Positions 1 to 7,630 of a DNA stretch of 64,000 nucleotides are shown here, one piece after another. Each line of letters starts with the position of its first letter. The first letter of the stretch is position 1. Source of the stretch: Blautia hominis (GTDB lineage: Bacteria; Bacillota; Clostridia; Lachnospirales; Lachnospiraceae); NCBI GenBank assembly GCA_002270465.1, contig NQOF01000003.1:372001-436000 (forward strand). Reading direction: 5' to 3'. The notes beneath the pieces were generated by a model, which ran no database searches, was not told where the DNA came from, and worked only from the letters and a program-made list of their open reading frames with translations. The position numbers were made by a program, and so were the translations under genes.

Positions 1-1
1 C

Positions 2-202
2 TGTGGGTTTTATTCTAACATCCCGGAATATGGAGAATATGATGTCCTGTTCATCAATCTGATGGGTGAGGCCATGTATGCAGCCATTTATAGGAGCCTT
101 GAACATAAGCCGTCGATGGAGCAGCTTGCTGATTAGTATGAAAAAGTAATGAACACCAATCTTGTAATGCAATTTTTGATCGCTGCGGTATTTGGCATAT
201 AA
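2..202 (+). pseudogene. 3' end of an unidentified gene, interrupted by an in-frame amber codon
   Basis: The reading frame is open from the window edge to TAG at 134-136 (last residues MEQLAD). It then continues in the same frame with plausible protein (YEKVMNTNLVMQFLIAAVFGI) to TAA at 200-202. The simplest reading is one gene whose CAG glutamine codon became TAG, removing about 21 C-terminal residues. The visible part (IPEYGEYDVLFINLMGEAMYAAIYRSLEHKPS) is helical and could be the ligand domain of a TetR-type regulator, but I do not recognise the family. The 5' end lies outside the window. The 203-340 stretch downstream holds only short incoherent frames. Confidence 0.45.
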
Positions 203-339
203 TGAACCGACCTGTGATCCCAGAAGCAACTCCGGCTTTATGTCGGTATGATTACGGAATGGCAAAACTGGCGAATACGATTTTTAGTAAGAGAGCAGAC
301 GTTGGCTGGCGGCGGGGCGGTCATCATGATAATAGACAT

Positions 340-1035
340 TCAGCTTTCTGACAAACCGTATAGGTAACTTAATAAATCCTCTTTTCTTAGTGGTTCTGCA
401 TGGCTTAAAACGCAGTAAATGCAGTCCGTCGCTTGAATCATATGCACCAGTTTCCGCAGCTTGCTTTTATCCATATAACCATTGTTGAAAAAATCTTCAC
501 TTGTGGCATCTCCCAGGAAGAGGACTTTTTCCTCCGGTACATAAACACAAACGGTATCTTCAGAATGAGGGGCTTCGGTGTGATATATTTTTGCGGTCAT
601 TCCACCTAAGTCTAGAAGAAGCTCTTTCCGGAATTGAATGTCGGACAATACGATATGCAGTTTTGTTTCACCATGATATTCTCGTTCAAAACAAAGATCC
701 TCTTTTTTTAAACGATTAATATACGACGGTTCAAGAGCTTTTTCTTGTTGCTCCTTCAGGAATAAATTTGTTTTTTCGTGGGCGATGCTGGCTCCATGAA
801 TCCGGCTCATGCCAAATGTGTGGTCGTAATGCCAGTGTGTTATGACGGTAAAATCAGGTTTTTTAAGCCCTGCTCCTTTTAATTGATCATAAAAGTCATC
901 AATATGTTTTGCTGAATATCCAGCGTCTATGGCAAGCGAAAATCTGCTTCCTTTCAAGTACGCAAGCATGGGACGATCTACTTCTGCTTCATGTGGCAGA
1001 TAATAAATTCTATCGGTAAGATTTTTTATGCCCAT
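340..1035 (-). CDS. MBL-fold metallo-hydrolase
   Basis: A 231-residue metallo-beta-lactamase-fold protein. The metal-binding signature HWHYDH is at residues 67-72, preceded by VITHWH at the end of a beta strand. Further ligand-like residues follow: an aspartate in LFLGDAT near residue 176 and a histidine in LSHAEP near residue 213. There is no signal peptide, so it should be cytoplasmic. The fold covers thioesterases, lactonases, phosphodiesterases and true beta-lactamases, and nothing here picks one. Its ATG is preceded by an AGGTGG ribosome site. It is transcribed away from the MarR unit and has no obvious operon partner. Confidence 0.85.
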   Translation of the reverse strand: MGIKNLTDRIYYLPHEAEVDRPMLAYLKGSRFSLAIDAGYSAKHIDDFYDQLKGAGLKKPDFTVITHWHYDHTFGMSRIHGASIAHEKTNLFLKEQQEKALEPSYINRLKKEDLCFEREYHGETKLHIVLSDIQFRKELLLDLGGMTAKIYHTEAPHSEDTVCVYVPEEKVLFLGDATSEDFFNNGYMDKSKLRKLVHMIQATDCIYCVLSHAEPLRKEDLLSYLYGLSES

Positions 1036-1370
1036 TTTTTATTCCACCTTTCTGGTAATATTTATTTTTATGGAATCGCATTTTCTATGTCTGCAGAAAA
1101 CATCGTATCTATCGTAACATCGCCCGTCTGTTCTTCATATTCTCTGGTTCCTGCCCTATTCACATTTTATCATCAGCCGGCAAATCTGTCTATTCTGTTA
1201 CCGATTTTGGGCAGGATCATGGAAGGCTCCACGACAAGCATTATCATGCCTTTGATCAAAGGGATGAAATGCAGTTGCTGCGATAATTCTCTTGTTGGTA
1301 TAAAGGAAACGATGGAGCAAGGATACTGTAAAAGTACGGATTTTATAGGATTGGCGTGTAGAAAAATATC
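1036..1370. other. Intergenic region with no supportable gene
   Basis: 335 bases between the divergent MBL-fold gene and the MarR promoter. A plus-strand frame is open through 991-1374, but its first part overlaps the MBL gene antisense. The rest (MSAENIVSIVTSPVCSSYS and on) resembles no family I know and has no ribosome site. It may be decayed coding DNA. I call nothing here. Confidence 0.4.
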
Positions 1371-1399
1371 TTGACATAGTTAACCAGATTAACTATAAT
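1371..1399 (+). promoter_or_regulatory. Consensus sigma-A promoter of the marR unit
   Basis: TTGACA (1371-1376) and TATAAT (1394-1399) are separated by exactly 17 bases, an ideal vegetative promoter. It lies 30 bases before the MarR start codon. Such a strong core would normally need a repressor, and the spacer carries a perfect inverted repeat (see 1376-1396). Confidence 0.9.
1376..1396. promoter_or_regulatory. Probable MarR operator, a perfect inverted repeat inside the promoter
   Basis: ATAGTTAA, five bases, then TTAACTAT: a perfect 8+8 palindrome occupying the whole -35/-10 spacer and the edge of each hexamer. Size, symmetry and A/T content match MarR-family sites, which usually overlap the promoter of the regulator's own gene. 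Bound protein would occlude RNA polymerase, so autorepression is the natural inference. Confidence 0.75.
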
Positions 1400-1429
1400 A
1401 GGTTTAAAAATAAGGTTCAGGGAAAACAA

Positions 1430-1846
1430 ATGAATGAAGAGGAAAAGAATGCCTGGGAAATCTCTCTTTTTTGCCGCTTGAATATGAATATGAAACGGGA
1501 ACTTCCCATTCGTCCAAGTGAGATGGGGCTTCTGATATTTATTGCGGAAAGTGAGCGGGAGGTGACCCCGGTCATGGCGGCTGAGTTTTTTAAGGTCAGT
1601 AAGCCGATGATCGCGGTGATGGTTAAAAAGCTGTGCAGGATGGAGTATATCAGAAAGGTCCCGTCAACGGAGGATAAGAGGAAATATCTTTTAATGCCTG
1701 AGGATAAAGCCATAGAATTAGTAAAAGAAACCCATGAGGAATATCTGAGGAATATGACATTGCTGCAAAAAGGCATGGGGGAGGAACGTTTTACAACATT
1801 CATCGGGCTTTTGCGGGAGGCAAATCAGATTCTGGAAAGAGAGTAG
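1430..1846 (+). CDS. MarR-family transcriptional regulator
   Basis: A 138-residue winged-helix regulator of normal MarR size. The HTH region is about residues 50-75 (TPVMAAEFFKVSKPMIAVMVKKLCRMEYI), followed by the wing with the typical EDKRKYLLMP pattern near residues 83-92. Flanking N- and C-terminal helices form the dimerisation region. The translation start is the ATG after an AGGGAAAAC region. The downstream NmrA-type oxidoreductase starts 6 bases after its stop codon, so the two form one unit. Such pairs often respond to electrophiles, quinones or phenolic compounds, but the inducer here is unknown. Confidence 0.9.
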   Translation: MNEEEKNAWEISLFCRLNMNMKRELPIRPSEMGLLIFIAESEREVTPVMAAEFFKVSKPMIAVMVKKLCRMEYIRKVPSTEDKRKYLLMPEDKAIELVKETHEEYLRNMTLLQKGMGEERFTTFIGLLREANQILERE

Positions 1847-1852
1847 AAAAAA

Positions 1853-2716
1853 ATGGGTAAGATTTTAGTGACAGGAGCGTCCGGCAATGTGGGCGGGTTT
1901 GTGTTGGAATATCTGCGGCAGGCCGGACAGCCGGCGGTGGCGGCGGGTACCCGGCCGGAAAGACTGGAGGAGGGTATGGCAGGGAAGGCGGAGTGCAGAT
2001 ACCTTGACTTTTCAAAGCCGGACAGCTTTCAAACGGCGCTGGAAGATATCGACAGGGTGTTTCTTATGCGGCCGCCGCAGATGGGCGACCCGGGGGAGAT
2101 GCTGCCGTTCCTGACCTATATGAGGGATGAGAAAAACATAAAGATGGCAGTGTTCCTTTCTCTGATCGGAATTGAAAAGAATCCCATGCCTCCTCATCAT
2201 AAAATAGAAAAGTATATCCGTCAGTCTGGGATACCGTACTGCTTTTTGAGACCCAGTTTTTTCATGCAGAATTTATCAGGGATACATGCCTTTGAGATAC
2301 AGCATTTTGACAGGGTGGTTGTCCCTGTGGGTAGGGCATTGACCAGTTTTATTGATGCGGAGGATATCGGGGAGATAGGGGCAGAGGTCCTCTTAGAACC
2401 GGATGCGCACAGAAATACGGCCTATGATCTGACGGGGCCGGAGGCCATTGATTATTACCGGGCGGCAGAGATATTTTCTGAGGAGCTGGGCAGAGAAATA
2501 AGATATGACGCCGTTTCACCCGGACTGGCTTTGAATTACTGGATCCATATCCGGGGGATTGAGGCTGAGTACGCGAAAGTGATGCACATGCTTTACCGGC
2601 TGACCAGAATGGGCACAGCAAAGCATGTGGCAGATGATTTTGAGAAAGTGATGAAGAAGAAACCGCATGATTTTCGGATGTTTGTAAGGAAAAACAAGGA
2701 TGTTTGGGTAAGGTAG
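1853..2716 (+). CDS. NmrA-type NAD(P)-binding atypical SDR oxidoreductase
   Basis: A 287-residue Rossmann-fold protein beginning MGKILVTGASGNVGG, with the GxxGxxG dinucleotide motif at residues 8-14. It lacks the YxxxK catalytic pair of classical short-chain dehydrogenases. The sequence PSFFMQN and the overall length fit the NmrA/QOR2 group, which includes NAD(P)H sensors and quinone reductases. It is co-transcribed with the MarR regulator and is the likely target of that control. The exact reaction is not evident. Confidence 0.85.
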   Translation: MGKILVTGASGNVGGFVLEYLRQAGQPAVAAGTRPERLEEGMAGKAECRYLDFSKPDSFQTALEDIDRVFLMRPPQMGDPGEMLPFLTYMRDEKNIKMAVFLSLIGIEKNPMPPHHKIEKYIRQSGIPYCFLRPSFFMQNLSGIHAFEIQHFDRVVVPVGRALTSFIDAEDIGEIGAEVLLEPDAHRNTAYDLTGPEAIDYYRAAEIFSEELGREIRYDAVSPGLALNYWIHIRGIEAEYAKVMHMLYRLTRMGTAKHVADDFEKVMKKKPHDFRMFVRKNKDVWVR

Positions 2717-2797
2717 GTTCTGTGTCTGTGCCAAAAGGAGGACACCCCGGACAAAAGGTGCCGTGTCACGAAAGGCACGGTCCGGCGGGATTGAGGC

Positions 2798-3532
2798 TCA
2801 TAAGGTGATGAAGTTGGTATATCCCGCCAGCTCCTGGGGAATCTGTTCGGTGATGATGGGGTAGGTGTCTAAGTCCGCTACTTTTACCATTGCGATCAAC
2901 CCGAATTTTGAGCTGTCCAGAAGGAAATACGGCTGCTCTGAGTTTTTCAGCGCTATGGTCTTGATCACCTGTTCGTTCATATCGTGATTGGTGATTCCCG
3001 ACTGGATGGCAAATCCGCTGGCGCCCAGAAAGCATTTGTTGAAGTACAAGGTCTGCATGACCGTTTCAGTCAGGGGTCCCAGGCAGGAGTTGGTTGTTTT
3101 CTTTATACTGCCGCCGATCATCAGACAGGGAATATCATAGGCAATTAACTGGTTGATATGGGAGATTCCGTTTGTCAATACCGTGATCTTCTTATCGGCA
3201 AGGTAAGGGATCATCAGATAGGTTGTGCTGGAGGGGTCCAAAAAGATGACGTCGCCTTCTTTTACCAGGGAGGCGGCTTTTTTTGCGATCAGGTCTTTGG
3301 AGTCTTTGTTCATATTCAACTTGGTCGTTATGTTCAGCTCTACAGGTCTCTGTGAAATTTTTACCCCGCCCCCATGGAGCAGTTCGATTTTGTGTTCCTG
3401 CTCCAGCTTGGTCAAATCTCTGCGGAGTGTGGATATGGAAATTCCCAGTTCTTCCATGAGAGATTCTGTGGATTTGATTTCGTTTTTGGACAATATCTCC
3501 AGAATCCTTTCTTGTCTCACTGCAGGTATCAT
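2798..3532 (-). CDS. DeoR/GlpR-family sugar-responsive repressor
   Basis: 244 residues from the ATG at 3532, which has a GAGGTG ribosome site six bases upstream. A GTG at 3541 is an alternative start. An N-terminal DeoR helix-turn-helix (about residues 5-55, with the LGISISTLRRDL recognition region) precedes a DeoRC sensor domain (LVKEGDVIFLDPSSTT, LTNG), which in this family binds a phosphorylated sugar. It is transcribed divergently from the sulfatase that opens the long glycan locus and is the obvious candidate to control it. Phased repeats in the shared intergenic region may be its binding sites. Confidence 0.9.
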   Translation of the reverse strand: MIPAVRQERILEILSKNEIKSTESLMEELGISISTLRRDLTKLEQEHKIELLHGGGVKISQRPVELNITTKLNMNKDSKDLIAKKAASLVKEGDVIFLDPSSTTYLMIPYLADKKITVLTNGISHINQLIAYDIPCLMIGGSIKKTTNSCLGPLTETVMQTLYFNKCFLGASGFAIQSGITNHDMNEQVIKTIALKNSEQPYFLLDSSKFGLIAMVKVADLDTYPIITEQIPQELAGYTNFITL

Positions 3533-3661
3533 TGCTTTCACCTCATTCTATTTCTTGTATTTTGCATGGATCAGGTCATGGATCTTGGACCCATGACTGC
3601 CATTCGCCGTTCGTCAAATATGCAGGCATATTTTCCTCACTAACGTTTATTATATCATAAA

Positions 3662-3740
3662 ATGAATGAAATGTGAATAATTTTCAAGAAAAATGATTTT
3701 AAATGATTTTTTTTGATTAATTATTGAAAATAATTTGATT
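3662..3740. promoter_or_regulatory. Candidate DeoR operator region with helically phased repeats
   Basis: A tandem perfect 10-base repeat AAATGATTTT lies at 3691-3700 and 3701-3710. TGATT recurs at 3694, 3704, 3714 and 3736, i.e. roughly one and two helical turns apart. DeoR-family proteins typically bind spaced direct repeats. A separate element ATGAATGAAATGTGA (3662-3676) recurs with one mismatch at 6140-6154, before the ABC transporter genes. Assignment to the adjacent DeoR protein is inference. Confidence 0.5.
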
Positions 3741-3752
3741 TTGAATTACAAT
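3724..3752 (+). promoter_or_regulatory. Promoter of the sulfatase gene
   Basis: TTGAAA (3724-3729), a 17-base spacer, then TACAAT (3747-3752). This is a good vegetative promoter about 40-70 bases before the sulfatase start codon. TGATT repeats sit on both sides of the -35 hexamer, so a bound DeoR protein would overlap the polymerase site. Confidence 0.7.
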
Positions 3753-3819
3753 GCTAAGATAAGAAAAAAGAAAGGGAAGAGCAGCTGGGATGGAGGCTGA
3801 ACAGCTGCGGGGAGGGAAT

Positions 3820-5205
3820 ATGTACCATAGTGATAATCATATGCACCCGGACAGACATCCTAATATGATATGGATCTTTGCCGACCAGCTTAGGTTTCAG
3901 GCTTTGGGATGTAATGGGGACGGGAATGTCTGTACACCGAATCTGGATCTGATGTCCCAGTCGGGTATCCAGATAGAGGGAGGCGGGGTATCGGGCATGC
4001 CTCTGTGCTGTCCGTTCAGGGGGTCTCTGCTGAGCGGCAGATATCCCCACAGAGCGGTGCCGGGGCATGAGATGCGTCTTGACTGCACGCTTCCCACAGT
4101 GGCGGATGTATATAATGAGAACCGATATGATACCGCCTACTTTGGAAAGTGGCATTTGGACGGGTTGAAGGACGCGGAAAATACCTGTGAGAACTATGTG
4201 GTCCCAAGAAACAGGCGGGGGAATTTCAAGACCTGGATCGGTTATGAGAATAATAACAGTCCGTTTCACACATGGGTGCACGGGCATATAGGGGGAGAGG
4301 AGGGGGAGAGGGAGGCTGCCCCTTACAGACTGCCGGCATATGAAACGGATGGGCTGTCTGACCTGCTCATTTCCTATATGAAAGAAAAGAAGAGGCAGGA
4401 ATCCCCTTTTTTTGCCGTGCTGAGTGTACAGCCCCCGCATGACCCGCATTTTGCGCCCCCGGCCTATATGGGGAGGCATACGCCGGGCGGCGTGGAGCTG
4501 AGGGAGAATGTGCCGAAGATCCCCAGGATAACCGAACGCGCCAGGCGGCATATTGCGGGCTATTATGGGCAGATTGAAAATCTGGACTACAACATGGGAA
4601 GGATACTGGATGCATTGGAGGAGACTGGGCTTGAGGAGAATACGCATATTTTCTTTTTTAGTGACCACGGGGAAATGATGGGCTCTCACGGGCAGTTCCG
4701 GAAAATGTCCCCCTATGAGGAGTCTGTCAGGATTCCGGTTATCTTATCAGGGGGAAGGAGTACGGCGCTGAAGCATGGGCTGAAGGGGGGATACAGGGAA
4801 AAGATATGCTTTAATCATGTGGATTTTGCGCCCACCAGCCTTGGGCTGTGCGGGCTTGCGATACCTGCATGGATGGAGGGCACGGATAAATCCTGGATGA
4901 GGATAGAGGGAAGGACGCGCCCTGCGGGGGATAAGAGGTCTGCATTTTTGCAGTCTGTGATCCCTACGGGACATTTTGACAGTGTGGATAAGCCGTGGCG
5001 GGGAGTGATAACGGAAGATGGCTGGAAATATGTGTGCCTGCCGGGCTGTGAGTGGCTGCTCTTTCATCTCACAGAGGATCCTTATGAGCTGGTGAATTAT
5101 GCCCATGAACCGCTCTATGCGGAAAAGAGACGTGAGCTGTATGAGGAACTGGAGGAGTGGATCCTGGGGACCGGGGATACTTTTTTGATGCCTCCGAGGC
5201 CGTAG
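3820..5205 (+). CDS. Cytoplasmic sulfatase, cysteine-type
   Basis: A formylglycine-dependent sulfatase of about 461 residues. Counting from the ATG at 3820, metal-binding residues appear in FADQ (Asp22) and later in FSDHGEMMGSHG. The activation motif CCPFRGSLLSGRY carries the C-x-P-x-R signature with Cys63 as the residue to be oxidised. The ATG at 3820 follows a GGGGAGGG ribosome site; an in-frame ATG at 3790 is an alternative that adds ten residues. There is no signal peptide, so it should remove sulfate from an imported sugar. The maturase needed in anaerobes is encoded at 38.5 kb. The substrate is unknown. Confidence 0.9.
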   Translation: MYHSDNHMHPDRHPNMIWIFADQLRFQALGCNGDGNVCTPNLDLMSQSGIQIEGGGVSGMPLCCPFRGSLLSGRYPHRAVPGHEMRLDCTLPTVADVYNENRYDTAYFGKWHLDGLKDAENTCENYVVPRNRRGNFKTWIGYENNNSPFHTWVHGHIGGEEGEREAAPYRLPAYETDGLSDLLISYMKEKKRQESPFFAVLSVQPPHDPHFAPPAYMGRHTPGGVELRENVPKIPRITERARRHIAGYYGQIENLDYNMGRILDALEETGLEENTHIFFFSDHGEMMGSHGQFRKMSPYEESVRIPVILSGGRSTALKHGLKGGYREKICFNHVDFAPTSLGLCGLAIPAWMEGTDKSWMRIEGRTRPAGDKRSAFLQSVIPTGHFDSVDKPWRGVITEDGWKYVCLPGCEWLLFHLTEDPYELVNYAHEPLYAEKRRELYEELEEWILGTGDTFLMPPRP

Positions 5206-5209
5206 ACGT

Positions 5210-5278
5210 CTGCAGTGCCGTCCGGCGTAAATACGCCGATATAGAGCACCGGTTATCTGCGCCGGGAGGCACTGGCAG
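5210..5278. repeat. Nested inverted repeat between sulfatase and acetyltransferase genes
   Basis: An outer pair, CTGCAGTGCC (5210-5219) and GGCACTGGCAG (5268-5278), encloses a small perfect hairpin CGGCGT-AAAT-ACGCCG. No T-tract follows, so it is not a standard terminator. It may fold in the transcript as a processing or stability element. Confidence 0.4.
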
Positions 5279-5325
5279 TTTGGGAAATGCAGAGAAATAA
5301 AAATCTATTTTATGAGGTGGATCTT

Positions 5326-5877
5326 ATGACAGAAAAAGAAAAATCATATGCCGGTATGCTGTACCAGCCGGGAGACCCTGAACTTGCCGGGGACCGTGAC
5401 GTGACCGTTAAAAAGCTGTACGACTATAATCAGATACACCCCCTGGACCGGGACAGGCGCCAGGCGGCCATAAAGGAACTGTTTGGGAAGGCGGGAGAGA
5501 ACTGTACCGTGGAACAGCCGCTCTTTTGTACCTATGGGTATAACACCACGGTGGGCGATAATTTTTTCCTGAATGTCAATTGCAAGCTTTTGGACAGCGG
5601 AAAGATCACCATTGGAAATAACGTATTTATTGCCCCTAACGTGTGTATCATTACGGAGGAGCATGCAATGGATGTGGAGCAGCGGCTGGCGGGTCTGGAA
5701 TACACCCACCCGGTCACCATCGGTGACAATGTCTGGATCTGTGCCGGCGTCATGGTGCTGCCGGGGGTGACCATCGGTCCAAATAGTGTGATAGGGGCGG
5801 GTAGTGTTGTTACGAAGGATATCCCGCCCAACAGTTTGGCTGTGGGCAATCCCTGCAGTGTGATACGCACATTGTGA
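5326..5877 (+). CDS. Sugar O-acetyltransferase, maltose/galactoside acetyltransferase type
   Basis: 183 residues from the ATG at 5326, chosen because TGAGGTGG lies directly upstream; an in-frame ATG at 5287 lacks a comparable site. The N-terminal Maa domain (MLYQPGDPEL, then YNQIHPLDRDRR) is followed by hexapeptide repeats of a left-handed beta-helix (ITIGNNVFIAPNV, VTIGDNVWICAGV, VTIGPNSVIGAGSVV). The catalytic histidine is probably His113 in TEEHAMD. Family members acetylate sugars with acetyl-CoA, often to detoxify non-metabolisable ones. The trimeric family is cytoplasmic. It lies in the same orientation as the upstream sulfatase and is followed by a strong hairpin. Confidence 0.9.
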   Translation: MTEKEKSYAGMLYQPGDPELAGDRDVTVKKLYDYNQIHPLDRDRRQAAIKELFGKAGENCTVEQPLFCTYGYNTTVGDNFFLNVNCKLLDSGKITIGNNVFIAPNVCIITEEHAMDVEQRLAGLEYTHPVTIGDNVWICAGVMVLPGVTIGPNSVIGAGSVVTKDIPPNSLAVGNPCSVIRTL

Positions 5878-5911
5878 TGGGGCTGTATTGGGATACGGCA
5901 GGTGGAGACAG

Positions 5912-5942
5912 GGAACGGGGGCGCTTCGGTGCCCCCGTTTCC
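5912..5942 (+). terminator. Hairpin terminator with a UUCG tetraloop after the acetyltransferase
   Basis: GGAA-CGGGGGC and GCCCCCG-TTTCC pair around a C(TTCG)G tetraloop, an exceptionally stable stem. The T-tract is only three bases, so termination efficiency is uncertain. It separates the sulfatase/acetyltransferase unit from the ABC transporter genes. Confidence 0.65.
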
Positions 5943-6205
5943 ATTGTCCGCAGGCGGCCCCGCTTTGGCGCGGGAGTCCGGCTTGCCGGACTGTTTCATG
6001 GACTGGTACATGTGCACAAAAAAGAGGCGCTGTCCTTGGGAAATAGTGATAGTGTGACTTGTGAAATTCATTCAAGATCAGATTGAACTCATATTATGGT
6101 CATAAAAAATCAAAAAATGTTCAAATAATGCTTGATTAGATGAATAAAATGTGATAGTATAATGACTGTAGAAATCATTCGTTAATTATCAGGAGGTAAG
6201 CGGAA
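5943..6205 (+). promoter_or_regulatory. Regulatory region upstream of the sugar ABC transporter operon
   Basis: A second perfect hairpin (AGTCCGG-CTTG-CCGGACT, 5975-5992) is followed by A/T-rich DNA holding a consensus -10 TATAAT at 6158-6163. The best -35 (TTGATT, 6132-6137) is 20 bases away, longer than ideal, so the promoter may need an activator. The element ATGAATAAAATGTGA at 6140-6154, just upstream of the -10, matches 14 of 15 bases of the one at 3662-3676. A strong AGGAGG ribosome site precedes the binding-protein gene. Confidence 0.5.
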
Positions 6206-7513
6206 ATGAAGAAGAAGGTATTGGCAATGGTGCTGGCTGCCATGATGGCATGTACAGGACTGGCGGCTTGCGGGAGTGACGCAAAAGACGGTGATGCAAA
6301 GTCCGGCAAGAGTGCTTCCGGGGAAGTGACAGAGCTGGAGTTCTGGGGATGGTGGAGTTCAGATGCCAGAAAACCGTACATTGAAGAGATGGTGGAGGGT
6401 TTTAACGAGTCTCAGGACAAATATCATGTTACATATGTGGATACTCCTTTCGGGGATATCTTTACAAAAAACATAGCGCAGATCGCAGCCGGAAAACCCT
6501 GTGATATCATGGCGAACAGCATGGAGGAAGTGAAATTCCGTGCACAGGAGGGACAGGTGGAAAGCCTGGATGAATTCCTGGAGGATGAGACGAAGAACGC
6601 ATTTTATGAACAGTATATGGATGCCTGCACCGGGGATGACGGGGAGACGTACGCACTTCCGCTTTCCGTAGATACGCGGGTTATCTATTATAATAAAGCC
6701 CATTTTGAGGAAGCGGGGATCAACGCGGAGGAGATTGTCACTTGGGATGATCTGGCGGCTGCTGCCAGGAAGCTGGACAAGAAAAACGGAGATGACTGGG
6801 AACGCGTGGGAATAGAGCCGGTTCTGGGTAACGGCGGTGTGGATACCTGGCTGGTGAATGCAAACCAGGGTCCGTGCTGGTATGACAGGGAAGCGGAAAC
6901 CCCCATCGTAAATTCAGAGACAAATAAAGAGGCTTATCAGTGGATCAGGGAACAGATGGATGTGTATGGCCAGGATAAATATAATGAGCTGAAGGCGGCA
7001 TGGCAGTCAGGCATGGGCGACCCGTTTGCCTCCGGTATGGTATCCATGGTGGTGCATACAAGCGGTTATGTATCCAATCTGCAGCAGTCAGCTCCTGACT
7101 TGGAATATGGTGTCATAAAAATGCCGGAATTCAAAGAGGGACAGGGCCATGTCACCACAGGCGGCGGCTTTGTATTAGAGATTCCAAAAGGCGCCAAATG
7201 TCCGGAGGGCTCCTATGAATTTATCAAATATGTGACCAGCAGGGAGACACAGGATTTCCTGTCCACAAAGCTGGGTGATTTTTCAGCCCGGAATGATTTT
7301 GATGATACCTCGGAATTTTATAAAAAACCTTTGGTGAAGGAGATTTCTTCTGCCCTGGATGAGACAGTCCTTACCCTTACGCCTAACAGGATCAAGGGGT
7401 ATCAGGATGTGGTGAACCCGCTCATCGAGGAAGGGACACTTGGCACCAAATCCACAGATGAGGCATTGGATAAGGCCCAGAAGGCATTTGAAGATTTCCT
7501 GTCAAACAAATAA
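6206..7513 (+). CDS. Sugar ABC transporter substrate-binding lipoprotein
   Basis: 435 residues with a lipoprotein signal peptide (MKKKVLAMVLAAMMACTG) and lipobox LAAC, giving Cys22 as the lipidated residue. The mature part is a family-1 solute-binding protein (MalE/UgpB-like) from about residue 45. It delivers a sugar or oligosaccharide to the permeases encoded immediately downstream. No ATPase is encoded here; Firmicutes commonly use one shared MsmX-type ATPase for such importers. Because the locus's hydrolases lack export signals, this importer probably brings in their substrate. Confidence 0.92.
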   Translation: MKKKVLAMVLAAMMACTGLAACGSDAKDGDAKSGKSASGEVTELEFWGWWSSDARKPYIEEMVEGFNESQDKYHVTYVDTPFGDIFTKNIAQIAAGKPCDIMANSMEEVKFRAQEGQVESLDEFLEDETKNAFYEQYMDACTGDDGETYALPLSVDTRVIYYNKAHFEEAGINAEEIVTWDDLAAAARKLDKKNGDDWERVGIEPVLGNGGVDTWLVNANQGPCWYDREAETPIVNSETNKEAYQWIREQMDVYGQDKYNELKAAWQSGMGDPFASGMVSMVVHTSGYVSNLQQSAPDLEYGVIKMPEFKEGQGHVTTGGGFVLEIPKGAKCPEGSYEFIKYVTSRETQDFLSTKLGDFSARNDFDDTSEFYKKPLVKEISSALDETVLTLTPNRIKGYQDVVNPLIEEGTLGTKSTDEALDKAQKAFEDFLSNK

Positions 7514-7550
7514 AGGATACAGGTCAATACGAAAAGCGGCAGATGAGGAA

Positions 7551-7587
7551 AGCTGTTCACCGACTTTTGCTGGTGGGCGGCTTTTTT
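7551..7587 (+). terminator. Intra-operon attenuator between binding-protein and permease genes
   Basis: AGCTGTTCACC pairs with GGTGGGCGGCT over 11 positions, including three G-U pairs, around a 10-base loop, followed directly by six T residues. A competing or outer stem, GCAGATG (7539-7545) with CATCTGC (7595-7601), encloses it. The permease genes continue in the same direction, so partial read-through is expected, leaving the binding protein in excess. Confidence 0.7.
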
Positions 7588-7630
7588 CTTTTTCCATCTG
7601 CGGCAGCGAAAAAAAGAAAGAAGGTCTATT

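Noticed and set aside
991-1374. A 127-codon plus-strand frame upstream of the MarR gene
   Set aside because: Its first part is antisense to the MBL-fold gene, it has no ribosome site, and the rest matches no known family.
2717-2797. Possible bidirectional terminator between the convergent NmrA-type and DeoR genes
   Set aside because: Only a five-base CCGTG/CACGG stem with no T-tract on either strand could be found.
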